Shown here in pieces: positions 42,887-54,125 of a stretch of DNA of 64,000 nt. Positions within the stretch are counted from its first letter, which is position 1. Every line of letters starts with the position of its first letter. Under the pieces are notes generated by a model. The model made no database searches. It saw only the letters and a program-made list of their open reading frames with translations, and had not been told where the DNA came from. The translations under genes and the position numbers were made by a program. This stretch comes from Cordilura impudica (taxonomy: Eukaryota > Arthropoda > Insecta > Diptera > Scathophagidae), in assembly GCA_963682025.1 (NCBI GenBank), contig OY821519.1, positions 161,834,487 to 161,898,486 of the forward strand, given 5' to 3'.

Positions 42887-43241
42887 TACAAAAATAATAA
42901 AGTTGTAAACAGTATTTCTAATAAAGTATATAACAACATGCACTGCTATAAGCAAATATTTATTTCAATATGAACCCATTGTCATTCCATCTTCAAATTT
43001 GGTACATATGTTCTCAACAACTGCATGAATACAATATATTTTTTGTCAAAAAAATTAAAGATTTCCATTTAGAGATTTTGAAATTTTTTTGAAAGAAAAG
43101 ATTTTTAATTTTTTTCAAGTTTTATAATACAGCCAAGTTATATATCAAAATAAAGCTTATATAAATCTCAAGAGAATTTTAGCTCTCTATGTTAAATAGT
43201 TTTCAAAATAGAGCCACTTGAAGATTTCAAAACAATGCAAA

Positions 43242-43884
43242 TGTATATTACCAATGTATGATAATATATGTTTTTATGTTGATGATGGAATTAAGTTAAT
43301 GTTGATCAGCCCGAACACATTAATCCATGCTGACATTGATCTTTATTCCTTTTGATCCCTTCAAGCACTTGAAACTTGAAAGGTGATGATAATGATAGTA
43401 ATAAGACAAGTTTTACTAGAAAGTTATTTATTTTGTTGGGCTTTTTATACTTTATAATGATCAAAAAATGCTTAATACTAAAATAATTATAAATTAAATA
43501 TTCTATGTTGTTGTTGTTGTCCAACCATAACAATGCTTTGTAGTGATTTAGTTATAAATGGTCAAGTAATTGATTGACCTATATTTGTTAGTCTAGTTAA
43601 GCATTATTATGTTTGGTAATAATAAGTATGCGGAAATAAATTGTGTTTGGTAATAATAAATTGGTACAAATGTATATAGTGTTGTGTCGTCATTTTATTT
43701 ACCAAATGTAACAATGCTTAATAGTAATTTTATCGACTGTCGGTCAGTCAATTTATTATTGACTACTTGGATTCTTGGCTTGACTAAGCATTATTATATC
43801 CGGCAACAATAAATGTGACAAAATAATGCAATGTATGTAATATGGTGTGTGTGTTTGAATCATTGACGGTGCTGGGTATAAACA
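43242..43884 (-). repeat. BEL3 3' LTR
   Basis: 643 bp; on the minus strand starts TGTTTATACCCAGC after GCGGGGGAGAA (polypurine tract 43885-43894) and ends GGTAATATACA. Contains two diverged repeats of ttggtaataataa-type sequence. Confidence 0.85.
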
Positions 43885-43956
43885 TTCTCCCCCGCGTTGA
43901 ACGGCTGTTCAACAAGAACGATGTAGTGTAGTTGGTTGTTGTCATGGGAAATGTGA

Positions 43957-45795
43957 CTAGACATCTGTGACATCTATTATGAGCTGATGAAGTTGCTGGC
44001 GGGGCATCGGTTGGGGTGTTATGTTTAAAGTTTCAGAACCAACTGAGTTATCTCTGTTGGTTTCTCTGGTGGGCATTGTTGTGTGTTTTTGTTTGGTCCG
44101 TTGGGCCTTGTAGTTGAGACAAATAACGATTAATGTGACAACGCTCAACGATAGTGCAAGATATCCGATTGCGTAGCTGTGCTCCTGATGAGACTTCAAT
44201 TTGTTGGGAAGTTCAATGATTTTGTGGTCTTCCAGTGATTTTTGTAGAAGTGTGAGATCTTTTATATTTTTAGCATATGCATCTTCTAGATCTTTTGAAG
44301 TTGAATGATGGTAGTCTGTGGGATGTTGAATGTTTTCTTTTAACGAAAGATCCGACATCTTGCCTAGACTGGAGTAGGAGGGTTTCAATGTGCTGGGCAT
44401 GGTTTGTCGTCCATTCATCATGATGAGATCGTGTTTTAGCATGCATTCTGGGGCAAGCGTGAGTAAGCCGGAGCCCTTCAAAAGAAGAGGGATAATTTCT
44501 TTGTTGCATACTGCTGTGGCCCGGGAAGACGATGACATAGTATATAACCATTGATTGTATTTATTTAAAGGTATCCATCTAACATTGGGTGTTGTTTTTT
44601 CCAAAATACAAGTCGGTGATGTTTTATTGTTGAATAAATTTATTTCACATGCGCATACTTCGGAGCCGTACTCATATTTTATTTGGATGTTAGTACACAG
44701 AAATTCATCTTGTTTTATGGTGTAACAGGAATTCAGCTCAGATCTTGTGAGACGAATGTATTGTTGACGAGATTCTGATGTGCCAAGAAATGTGGTGCAT
44801 GGCTTGATGACTATCATGGTGTTATTTACTGGATTCGGTATAGGAATTAGATAGAACATTCGGAATTGATCACTCAACCAATGGTATAGTGATTTTAAAG
44901 ATGGCGTGTTGACGTGTAAGTCCCCCTTTAACCTTCATAAGTTTAAAGAGTTGCAGCAAATCTTGTGAAGGAAGATATACTGAAGGTGGTGAGTGCAGGT
45001 TGATTTGATTTACTTCGTTTTGCAATTGCTCTGGAGTAAGTAATAGTGGACTAATTTTTCCATGGTGTGTATCCGTAAGAGTATCAAGGATTGACATTTG
45101 TATTTTCTGTAGATTGTTTGCAATTAGAGTTAGCTGTAAGACTCCAGAGGTAAATAGTTGATTAAGATGTACTTGAAGTAACATTTTGTCGAAGTTGCCC
45201 ATTTCTGCTGAATAGAGTTTGATTTCCTGCTCTAATTTTTCAAACCTGGTCCTAGATGCGGTTTGATACTGTCGCATGATATTAATTGTTGAATCAACAA
45301 TTGTAGTTTGGTTTTTAAGTAATCTCAATAAAAATGACTCGTTTTCCTTGACTTCACTTATTGTATTGGACATGTGGTTAGCATAATCAGAATCCAATAT
45401 GCCAAAAAGTGAATGCGCAACGTTGCCGACTATGTCTAATGCTCCTCTTTTAGTTCGAAGCAATCGGTTGGCCAGTTGCATATCACGTTCCATGTGTTCA
45501 AAATGATCGATTACGCTGCGACAATGGTCATCAATGGTCATCATGGTGCAAAGAGTTCTTAACGAATTTGTTCCATTGGCAAGAATAGATGTTTCTGACC
45601 AGTAGGTAGCCAAATCGTAGTACACCAGTAGATTCCATTCAGTAGTTGAAATAGAGACTGTACCCACTTCCTCGAAATGAATTCCGAGTTTTGATCTAAA
45701 TTTTTTGTTTTCGACTGAACTTCCACAAATTATCGGTAGTAGAAGTATTAATGCGAGCAATGTTAGGCAGGGATGAATCGTTGCCAATTTCTTTC
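43957..45795 (-). pseudogene. BEL3 env-like glycoprotein gene, frameshifted
   Basis: Follows integrase without its own ATG, so a spliced message is likely. A hydrophobic leader ([17 protein letters not shown]) lies at about 45770-45715. A furin-type site RTKR precedes [15 protein letters not shown], a fusion-peptide-like block (45460-45410) as in the F-type envelope proteins of insect retroelements and baculoviruses. A long heptad-like region follows ([15 protein letters not shown]). The frame breaks at about 44870. The second half (44877-43957) is Cys-rich and ends with one membrane span (YAIGYLALSLSVVTLIVICL) and a 50-residue tail. It would give membrane fusion and possible cell-to-cell spread; the break prevents this copy from doing so. 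Confidence 0.8.
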
Positions 45796-46111
45796 TCTTA
45801 ACCTTGGGTTTATTAATTGAGTCAGGACTGTTAGCCTTCTGTTCGTCATCATCTGGAGCCGTAGGTAATTCTGAACTGGTGTCAATGGGTAAGCGTGCGA
45901 GTTGGTGTATTGCACGTTTAAAGATTCCCTTGGAGGTTTTTACATCAACAACGCGAGCGGATTCATCTGATCCGTGCTGCACGTTAATGATTCGGCCTAA
46001 TGGCCACTGTATCACTGGAACGTTATCTTCCTTTACGATAACCATGTCTCCTGCCTTGAGATTGACGCACTGAGTTTTCCATTTGTGTCGTTGTTGGAGA
46101 TCATTCAGGTA
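45796..46111 (-). pseudogene. BEL3 pol C-terminal (DUF5641-like) tail
   Basis: A TAA at 46114-46112 (WSN, stop, [13 protein letters not shown]) splits it from integrase. It holds [40 protein letters not shown] and HQLARLP. The same block closes BEL1 and BEL2 pol. Confidence 0.82.
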
Positions 46112-48979
46112 TTAATTTGACCATTGTTTCCAAAATTTGTGTCTTAAATTGGAGACTTGTTCCCAGCGCGATGATAGTGTATGTCTTGATGAGCCTGCTT
46201 GGCTGTCTATTTGGGAAGTAAGTGCTTCTCCTATTAGGAAATGTGCTGGCGTTAATGCTGTTAGGTCAGAAGGATCACTCGACATTGGGGTTAATGGACG
46301 TGAATTCAGTATTGCCTCAATCTCCACGATGACTGTTTCAAGCTCTTCATACGTTAATGATGCTGTAGCAACGCTCCGAAGTAGCAGATGTTTTGCTGAT
46401 TTTACAGCAGCTTCCCATAACCCTCCGAAGTGAGGTGCTCTTGGAGGAATGAAATGAAAGTTTATTCCCTTGGAGCTGGAAGCGGAAATGATCTCATCTT
46501 GTCCCTTCTCTGAATATATGGTCTGCATTAGTTCCGACAATTGATTTTTGGCACCAACAAAATTTGTGGCGTTATCAGAGTATATGTTTTGACAGCGACC
46601 TCGTCTACCAATGAATCTTTTTAAGGCACCGATGAATGCCTCTGTTGATAGGTCAGTTACTAGCTCGATGTGCACAGCCTTTGTGGCGAAGCAACAAAAA
46701 ACAGCTATATAAGCTTTAGTTGGTCTTTTACCCTTGATCTTGTAATGGATCCAGAACGGCCCGCAGTAGTCCACACCTGCATTTATAAAAGGTCGTGAAG
46801 GTGTTACTCTGGTTTGCGGTAGGCTACCCATGAGTTGTTGGCATAATTGTGGTCTAGCTTTAGTACAGGTTATGCATTTTTGTACAGTTGCTCTTGCTGT
46901 GATTTTCCCTTTAATTGGCCAGAATCGTTGTCTCATTATGCTCAATAATGCCTGAGGCCCACAATTTTTATTTTCAATATGATTTTTTATGAATAATAGT
47001 TTTGCGATTGGGTCATTATATGATAGTAACATTGGATGTTTTGCATCATTCGGTAATGTTGATGATTCCAATCGGCCTCCAACTCGTAGAATACCCTTAT
47101 CATCGATGAATGGGGATAAGCTGCTGATGGCGCTATTTTTGTCGACATGATTATATTTCTTCAATTGTTTGAGTTCAGGTAAGAAGTCGGATAACTGAAT
47201 CGCTTTCATGATTGCGAAAAGAGCATGATTCAACTCGTTTGCTAAGAGCGCCTTGTGTGATGAACGTTGATGTTTCTGTAACCTTGCATTATTGATAAAT
47301 CTGATGACATATCCCATTATCCTTTGCAATTTGTTGAAGGAGTTTTGATGAGGGATTTTGTAGATAAAATCATCATTCAACACTGCAATCGCTACGATAG
47401 GAGTCACTTTCCTTTTTTCGATGTCATTGGAAATTGGTTGTGAGAATTTAGGAGGCCACAATTCTTCTCTTCCATGGAGAAAAAGTGGTCCATAAAACCA
47501 TAGATTACATTGGAAAAGTTTGGATGCTGATAGCCCTCTAGATAGTACGTCAGCTGGATTGTGTTTTGATCCAACATGACGACATTGGTCAGTTAATGTT
47601 AGTGACTGGATTGTGGCAACTCGATTGGCTACAAAGGTTTGATACAGACTTGATTGTGTATTTATCCAAGATAGCACAATTTCAGAATCAGTCCATAAAA
47701 ACGTTGGTTGATTTTTTACTTGAATATCAGTTTTTATTTTATGTGCAAGTTGAGTGGCTAGTACTGCGGCACATAATTCTAGACGAGGCAACGTCTGTCG
47801 TTTTAATGGAGCGACCCGTGTTTTTGCACACAATAATTGTACGATGATTCGTCCATCTCTAAGCCTGGAACGGATGTATGCAACTGCACCAAAGGCCTTT
47901 TCAGATGCATCTGCAAATATGTGAAGTTGAGTGTTAGCTGGAATTTCCCCTTTGAAGATGTGTCGTGGAATTTTCATTTTATTCAGACTGTCCAAGTCAT
48001 TCCTAAAGGTGTTCCAAGTGGAATAAAGATCCGCAGGAAGTGTCTCATCCCAATCCAATTTTAATTCCCATAAAAGTTGGATGAATATCTTTGCCTTGAC
48101 AACCACAGGTGCTAGTAAACCAAGAGGGTCGAATAACCTCGCTAGATCGGAGGTGGCTGTACGCTTTGACACGAGTTGCATTGGTTTTAAATTTGCCCTG
48201 ATGCACAGGTGATCAGTTTCCGGTTGCCAATATAATCCCAATGTTTTGATGGTATTGACATTCTGGTCGTCAAAGTCTAAATTTACTTCTTGATTTCCGA
48301 TTGGGATATTGCCAAGTAGTTTCGGATGATTGGCACACCATTTTTTCAAATTGAAGCCATGTTTCTTTAGGATTTCTATGAGTTCCTTTTGAGTTTGAAC
48401 TGCTATATTAAGATTATCCGAACCTCCTAGCCCATCATCCACATAAAAGTTGTCTTTTAGCATCTGAGAGCCAAGTGGGTACCGTTCACTATTTTCATCA
48501 GCGATTTTTTTAAAGCATTTTGTGGCCAGATAAGGTGCTGATCGTGTCCCGTATGTAACTGTGTTGAGCTTATAGTATTTTATAGGCAACTTTGGGTCTT
48601 CTCTCTATATGATGAGTTGATATTGCTGATCTGCTGGATGAATTAGTATTTGTCGATACATCTTTTCAATATCTGTGGTGAATACAAATTTGGGCAAACG
48701 AAAACGGAGCAGAATTGAATGCAGTTCACTTTGGACGATTGGGCCGGTGAACATTAAGTCGTTCAAGGAGTAACCTGTCGATGTTTTTGCCGATGCGTCG
48801 AATACTACTCTCAGTTTCGTCGTGGTGCTGTCAGGATTGAGGACACAGTGATGAGGGATGAAATATTTAGGACTCAATACTGTATCAATGTTAATCTTCT
48901 GCATGTGTCCCAATTTCTCATAGTCTTGCATAAATTGATAACATTGACTTCGTACCTCTTCATTTTTTAATAACCGTCG
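46112..48979 (-). pseudogene. BEL3 RT, RNase H and integrase
   Basis: After a TAA (MAL, stop, RRLLKNEEVRSQ) the frame 48931-48605 has FIPHHCVLNPDSTTTKLRVV, FDASAKTSTGYSLNDLMFTG and FTTDIEKMYRQILIHP. A TAG replaces a Trp codon before REDPKLP. Then 825 open codons: NTVTYGTRSAPYLATKCF, FYVDDGLGGSDN (YVDD intact), LHIFADASEKAFGAVAYIRS and TLPRLELCAAVLATQLA (RNase H), NPADVLSRG, KCITCTKARPQLCQQLMGSL (zinc region), NAGVDYCGPFWI, NIYSDNATNFVGA and RAPHFGGLWEAAVKSAKHLL (integrase Asp, Asp, Glu). All catalytic residues are present; only nonsense codons separate the parts. Confidence 0.9.
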
Positions 48980-49720
48980 TTATAACGCCATGAATCTATT
49001 ATAAGCAGTTGCGTGTGAGTCTCCTAATGCTGCTGGATTATCTCGAAACGGCAGGCTAACTACCAAACGGCCATAATCGTTGGTATGTACATTTTGAGCA
49101 AAATGTGACTCACATTGCTTTTCTAGTGGCGAAAGATTTTTGATGCTGGGTTCGATCTCGTCCAGTTTCCAGAGTTGTTCGATAGTTTCTTCTAACGATG
49201 GTGTGTTGTCAAATACTGCACATGTGAGAGCAGACAGCTGGTTGGGAGTTGAGTTTTGTCTGATTGCACCACCTACAATCCAGCCAAGTGAAGTGTTCTG
49301 AAGTGTTGGAAGACCTTCGCAAAGTTTTATTGTTCCCGCTTCAGTTAATTTGTAATAAAATTCTGCACCGAGTAAAATATCTATTTTTCCATGGTGATTG
49401 AAATGGGGATCTGCTAATTGGATGTGTTTCGGAATTTCCCATGTAGATATATCGATGTGTTGATGCGGCTGAGGTGGAATGATATTTGGGAGTATATGTG
49501 CTTCCAAGGTTGTGGAGAAACTGTGATCTCTGGATTTCATTTCGACATTAATGCGATAATTTGACCTTTTTTGGATGTTGCCAACCCCGTCTATGCGTAA
49601 TGAAGCTCTTGAAGGGAAAGTGGACAATTTTTGGCAAAGTCGATTGGAGACAAGATTCACTTGAGATCCAGAATCTAATACTGTTCTGAATTCCCCTGAG
49701 GCACCATTTGGAGCCGTAAT
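48980..49720 (-). pseudogene. BEL3 aspartic protease and RT start
   Basis: GEFRTVLDSGSQVNLVSNRL at about 49695-49635 is an intact DUF1758-type active site. QLADPHFNHHGKIDILLGAE and NTSLGWIVGGAIRQ follow, then the RT lead-in EETIEQLWKLDEI and GRLVVSLPFRDNPAALGDSH. It ends at the TAA at 48982-48980. A frame change near 49900 separates it from gag. Confidence 0.87.
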
Positions 49721-51431
49721 TATAACCTTTGCTGTTGCTAATAGTACATAGCCCTGGCGGGCCGCACCGACATTTGTTGCTGCTGATGTGACTGCTACAA
49801 TGTTGGGGGCAGCCGCCTTTACTTCTGTAGTGGATGTGACATTCTTGATCTTGAATTTGTATTTGTTGACATGTTTCTTCTTTGATTATTGTCAACTTTT
49901 TCTAAGTGAAGTAATGTGTTGTGTTTTTTGTACATTTTCTGCAGCTACTTGCATTGCAGGTTTTCGCAGCGTGATTACTTCCGAAGCAGTTGACACATAG
50001 GTTCTGTTGTTGTATCCAGCGTAGTCGCTCTGCTGCTGACAGTTGTAGAAATTTGTTGCAGTTATATAACTTATGACCACTGTTCTTGCACAACTTGCAT
50101 GCGTTAATATTGTTTTCGTGGGATGTTATTACTGTTGAGACAGCCTTATATGTTGGCTTTTCTTTCGAAGCCATTGCTTCCATAGATTGAAATTGCAATT
50201 CCAGGAACGATAACAATTCAGGTATGACTGGCACATCCTTTGGGTTAGTAAACGACTGCATGTACCTGACATGAGTCTGTCTGTCGAGTTTTTTGATCAA
50301 TATTTGTATTAGAATTGCATCCCAAGACGATGTTACAATTCCCAAATTATTCAATGCCAGCAAGCACTCCTTGGTGGTGTCATGCAGAGTTTTTATGGAT
50401 GGTGCAGATGAAGTCACTGCTGGTTGGCTGATTATTTTGTCCACCAAATTAGCTACCAGGAGTCTTTTGTTGTTGTAACGTTCCTGTAGCGTTCTCCAAG
50501 CAGCATTATAGTTCTGATCTGACAACGTGCATTGGCTGATTAGTTGTTCTGCTTCTCCCGTTAAATTGGTTTTTAAGTACCACATTTTTTGTACTGCTGG
50601 AATCTGTTGTTTATCTATCATCTCAGAAAACAAGTCATGAAATTGGCTCCATTTCAAGTAATTTCCATCAAATTTTGGAATTGTTACCTTTGGTAATGGT
50701 AACGAGTTTTGTGCCAATGATGTTGGCTGGGTTACACTGAGGGCAGTATTTTTGTTCTTTATTGTGGCAGCTGCTACTGACAGATTGGCTAACCCATTCT
50801 GAACTGTCTCATTCAGTGCATAGAATTCATCCATATTAAAACCGGCCTTTGCTGGATCTTAAATTTTTTCACAAATATCATCGCAAAAAATTTGAATTTG
50901 GTCCCACAGCTTGTGAATAGTATTAGTTCTTAGTTCATAATATTGATGGGGTTGATCTTCTTCAGTAAAATTTAAGCCACTTAATAATCGTTCTAATGCT
51001 GTCATTCGAATTTTTGTCTTCCGAATCAGGCCTTGATGATCATCGGCCGAATGTTGCAGAGACATTGATTGAGCGCCATTATTTTTAGTTTCTGATGGCC
51101 TTTGTTTAGTTTGGGTAGCTGTTTGTAGCCGATTGGCCTCTGTAGTGAATATTTCTACATATGTAGTTGTTAAGGCCTCAATTTTTGAGTAATATTCGCT
51201 CGTAAAGTATTCATGCTCTGTTCTAAGCATTTGAACCTCGTCGAGCATACGCAAGCTTGTATCCTGGGTTTCATATTTACTCCAGGCGTCTTCTAACCGC
51301 CGTAAGCGTTCTTCGAAGTATCCTGCGGTTGTTTTTCTATCCGCAGAATCCTTTTTAAAGTTACGGACGATCGCTTGAATAATTTCACCCGTTTGTAATA
51401 GGGAATCCAACAACTGTTTTGAAGTCTCCAT
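49721..51431 (-). pseudogene. BEL3 gag
   Basis: ATG at 51431 (METSKQLLDSLLQTGEIIQA). A coiled-coil-like N-terminal 190 residues end at an in-frame TAA (50861-50859). The same frame continues with NMDEFYALNETVQNG, KVTIPKFDGNYLKWSQFHDL (DUF1759-type motif), EAEQLISQCTLSDQNYNAAW, and the knuckles CKLCKNSGHKLYNC and CVNCFGSNHAAKTC, then CRKCTKNTTHYF. A frameshift at about 49905 shifts the conserved NTLLHLE block out of frame. Confidence 0.88.
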
Positions 51432-52002
51432 TGTATGTGTTCACGAATGGTTTCTAACTTAGATGGATATTTTGTTGACTGCGTATTTGATGAAATAAAG
51501 TATTTGAGGTGTCTCACAACCAATGATGTGAAGCTATATGTCTTGATTATTGATATGGACTGATAATGTCCTGTTTGCTTATAGCTGGATCTGCTAAGCT
51601 TATAGCTGGATCTGCTTTGTTAATTTTAGCTGGATCTGCTTGTAGATTGTAGCTGGATCTGCTTGCTTATTGCTGGATCTGCTAAATGTATAGCTGGATC
51701 TGCTTGTTGAATTACTCCTGAACTCTAATGAATGCCAGGCCGCTGTGGACAATGGTGGCCCAATGTTGATTGAGCAATTATAACTATCAACGATGTACTG
51801 AAGTCGCGTGTGCCTTAAATGTAGATTAATTTGATTGTTTAAGCTGGATCTGCTAATGCTATAGCTGGATCTGCTTAATGATTGAGCGGACGTCCTGTAT
51901 GGATATCCTGTTGCGTGGTCAATCCACTCGTGAATGCTTTAAGTTCCTTACCACTGGTGGGGGGAAACTTGAAGTCAAGAGTGTTTTTTAGGGGTCACCA
52001 AA
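51432..52002 (-). other. BEL3 leader with primer-binding site
   Basis: Two bases from the LTR end comes TGGTGACCCC on the minus strand (52000-51991), matching a tRNA end GGGGTCACCA. The rest is non-coding and holds the short-motif array below. Confidence 0.75.
51583..51875 (-). repeat. Array of eight AGCTGGATCTGCT motifs in the BEL3 leader
   Basis: Copies start at 51583, 51604, 51628, 51651, 51671 (first base changed), 51692, 51842 and 51863. Spacing within the clusters is 20-24 bp, about two helical turns. The 13-mer is conserved while the spacers vary, which suggests a protein-binding array rather than a simple tandem repeat. The coding-strand form is AGCAGATCCAGCT. Confidence 0.85.
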
Positions 52003-52243
52003 TGTATATTACCAATGTATGATAATATATGTTTTTATGTTGATGAAGGAATTAAGTTAATGTTGATCAGCCCGAACACATTAATCCGCGCTGACATTAA
52101 TCTTTATTCCTTTTGATCCCTTCAAGCACTTGAAAGGAATAAAGATTAATGTCAGCGCGGATTAATGTGTTCGGGCTGATCAACATTAACTTAATTCCTT
52201 CATCAACATAAAAACATATATTATCATACATTGGTAATATACA
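52003..52243. repeat. Palindromic BEL3 5' end: LTR tail plus its inverted copy
   Basis: 52003-52110 and 52136-52243 are perfect or nearly perfect 108-bp inverted copies around a 25-base spacer (52111-52135). The left arm is the last part of the LTR in normal orientation; the rest of the 5' LTR (over 500 bp) is missing. The outer end carries the same ATATACA terminus as the 3' LTR end, followed by the GCAAA duplication. Confidence 0.9.
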
Positions 52244-52431
52244 GCAAAAATTACGCATTTTAAAAATTTCAAAAGTCAATATCTCATAAACCGCTTGTTG
52301 AAAAAATTCAAAATTTTGGATTTTTAACATAAACCAATAGTACTACCAACATAAAAAAATCAACTAAATTCGAAATATCAACTTCCAAAATTATTTTTTT
52401 ATTGGTTGATTTGACATGGATTGACCCTTGT

Positions 52432-52795
52432 GTATTGTCCAATCTGTCTTAAAGTTATATGTCGAAGTTTCAGCTTCTTTTATTAATGTTAAAAGTTGTT
52501 TCTCATTATTCATATAAGCATTTATTTGTAAAGCATTATGGTCACTGTCATATTCTAAAGTTTCAATGCAGTTCAAGGTATTATTCTTTTTTATAATATG
52601 CAATCTACAGTCTGCAATAGAAACATCTATATAAGATCCTGTTCTAGGGTACGATAGTGAACTAGAGGCATAAAGTCGACATCTAAAATTAATATCGTTT
52701 TCTGTTTAACAATTCTTTAAGTTTATTTCCCTTTTGATTAATACTTGGGTTACTCCAATCCGTATGTCTGCCATTCGAGATTATGATTATTGATT
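52432..52795 (-). pseudogene. LINE endonuclease fragment
   Basis: Minus-strand reading: NGRHTDWSNPSINQKGNKLK, a frame change, RLYASSSLSYPRTGSYIDVS, IADCRLHIIKKNNTLNCIET and EYDSDHNALQINAYMNN. SDHNAL is the catalytic His block of the apurinic-type endonuclease of non-LTR retrotransposons. The fragment is cut off at 52431 by the outer long-TIR element. Clade not assigned. Confidence 0.75.
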
Positions 52796-53269
52796 TAATT
52801 GAAACGCAATTATTAATATCAAAATTTTTGTGAAAAATGATTTTTTTTTATATAATTTTTACATATAAATGCATATTTGAACTTTGAACTCAATACGCGT
52901 TAAGAAAGCATTGCCTGATTAGGCTCAAATTTTGCGCACTAAAGTTTTTGATTTAGCGTCATAATAATCCGACCCGCAAGCCTCAAAATTTTTTTCCATA
53001 CAACTCGCTGTCACCCTAATATATATACATATATGTTTTATTTAATATATGTATGTATAAGTAAATAATACACATAAAAAATATAACATCAAAAGTTATT
53101 GTTGTGTTTTTCTTTATTTTTCTTTAAATAAATTAATACACAAGAAAATTTAAAAAAAATATTTTTTTTGTTAAATTTACAAAAACAAGTACAGCTATGA
53201 AAAAAATACACAATTTAGAATAACAATAACAATATAGAAACATCATATTTTTCCCCTTTTTTTACTTTT
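52796..53269. other. A/T-rich DNA, nothing recognised
   Basis: Includes runs of tatatgtatgt-type sequence at about 53022-53060. No ORF of interest. Confidence 0.4.
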
Positions 53270-54125
53270 TCAGAGATTTCCCGGTACCCGTTCCACCGAT
53301 TTTAATGATTTTTGAAACAGATCATCACATTATCTTGGTGAATCATTCTCATTAAAACTAATCACCCTAGCTGTCCTACTGAGGGCGTGATCATGACATG
53401 AACAAACATAGAAAATCATATTTTTTCAAGACTTTTTTTACTTCTTCATTCAAATCTCGGGACCTAATCAACCGATTTGGACGATTTTAAATAGCAAACT
53501 TCTCAGAATGTTAGAGAATCATTTTTTACGTAAACGAGCACCCTAGCAGGACGATTGAATTCACGATCGTGATTTGCACAGTCGGACAGACCGACATCGC
53601 CTTATCAACTCCGCTTGTTATAAGGATCACAAATATATTTTAGGGGGTCCGGGATTTTTTTTTAAATTATTACAAACGGAATGACAAACTTATATATACC
53701 CACCGATTTTGATGATTTTTGAAATAAATCATCCCATGCTCTTGGTGAATCATTCTCACTAAAAATAATCACCCTAGCTGTCCTACTGAGGGCGTGATCA
53801 TGACAAGAACAAACATAGAAAATCATATTTTTTCAAGACTTTTTTTAATTCTTCATTCAAATCTCGGGACCTAATCAACCGATTTGGACGATTTTAAATA
53901 GCAAACTTCTTAGAATGTTAGTGAATCATTTTTATGCAAACGAGCACCCTAGCTGGACGATTCAATTCACGATCGTGATTTCCACAGACGGACAGACCGA
54001 CATCGCTTTATCAACTCCGCTTGTTATAAGGATCACAAATATATATATATTTTAGGGGGTCCAGGATTTTTTTTTAAATTATTACAAACGGAATGACAAA
54101 CTTATATATACCCTCTGCACGCCGG
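53270..54125. repeat. Tandem pair of a ~412-bp interspersed repeat
   Basis: Two head-to-tail copies. Shared blocks at a spacing of about 398-412 bp: accgattttaatgatttttg (53305/53702), gctgtcctactgagggcgtg, gatttggacgattttaaata, gacagaccgacatcgc, aactccgcttgttataagga and attacaaacggaatgacaaa (53666/54078). The second ends in tataccctctgcacgccggg. Confidence 0.85.

Larger units (their letters stand above)
30217..42938 (-). mobile_element. copia2: Copia element with a Helitron in one LTR and a mariner in the other
   Basis: Minus strand. The 5-bp duplication TGCAC (30212-30216 and 42939-42943) flanks it and lies inside the right arm of the outer element, whose left arm shows the unoccupied sequence. 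LTR pieces are 30217-30368 plus 37787-37838 (3' LTR) and 42048-42200 plus 42889-42938 (5' LTR), about 204 bp each once inserts are removed. The Copia genes lie between 37856 and 41878. RT has YVDA, gag, protease and integrase are frameshifted, and integrase carries a 131-bp tandem duplication. It is related to copia1 but clearly a different family. Confidence 0.92.
42048..42938 (-). repeat. copia2 5' LTR, split by mariner
   Basis: 153 bp plus 50 bp around the mariner at 42201-42886. The other LTR gives the uninterrupted sequence aacaatacaaaaat across the mariner site, confirming TA duplication. Confidence 0.9.
43242..52243 (-). mobile_element. BEL3: env-bearing BEL/Pao element with an aberrant 5' end
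   Basis: About 9 kb on the minus strand, flanked by a 5-bp duplication GCAAA (43237-43241, 52244-52248) inside the right arm of the outer element. 3' LTR 43242-43884. At the other side only the last 133 bp of the 5' LTR remain (52003-52135), followed by an inverted copy of the last 108 bp (52136-52243). Genes on the minus strand: gag, protease, RT, RNase H, integrase, DUF5641-like tail, env. Five or more nonsense or frameshift changes; RT and integrase catalytic motifs are intact. This is the best preserved BEL element here. Confidence 0.92.
28714..52427. mobile_element. Outermost long-TIR DNA element holding the nest
   Basis: The ends are GGGTCATTCCATGTGAAATC on the left and, read inward on the minus strand, GGGTCAATCCATGTCAAATC on the right. 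TTGT flanks both (28710-28713, 52428-52431). The left arm runs to about 29310. The right arm is its inverted copy, now in three pieces: 30010-30216, 42944-43241 and 52249-52427, split by copia2 and BEL3. Without insertions the element is about 2 kb with arms of about 600-690 bp. The middle holds a transposase-like relic. I cannot name the superfamily. Confidence 0.85.

Noticed and set aside
42939..43241. At first looked like a separate short repeat next to copia2
   Set aside because: It is the middle piece of the right inverted arm of the outer element, as shown by its match to the minus strand of 28860-29140.
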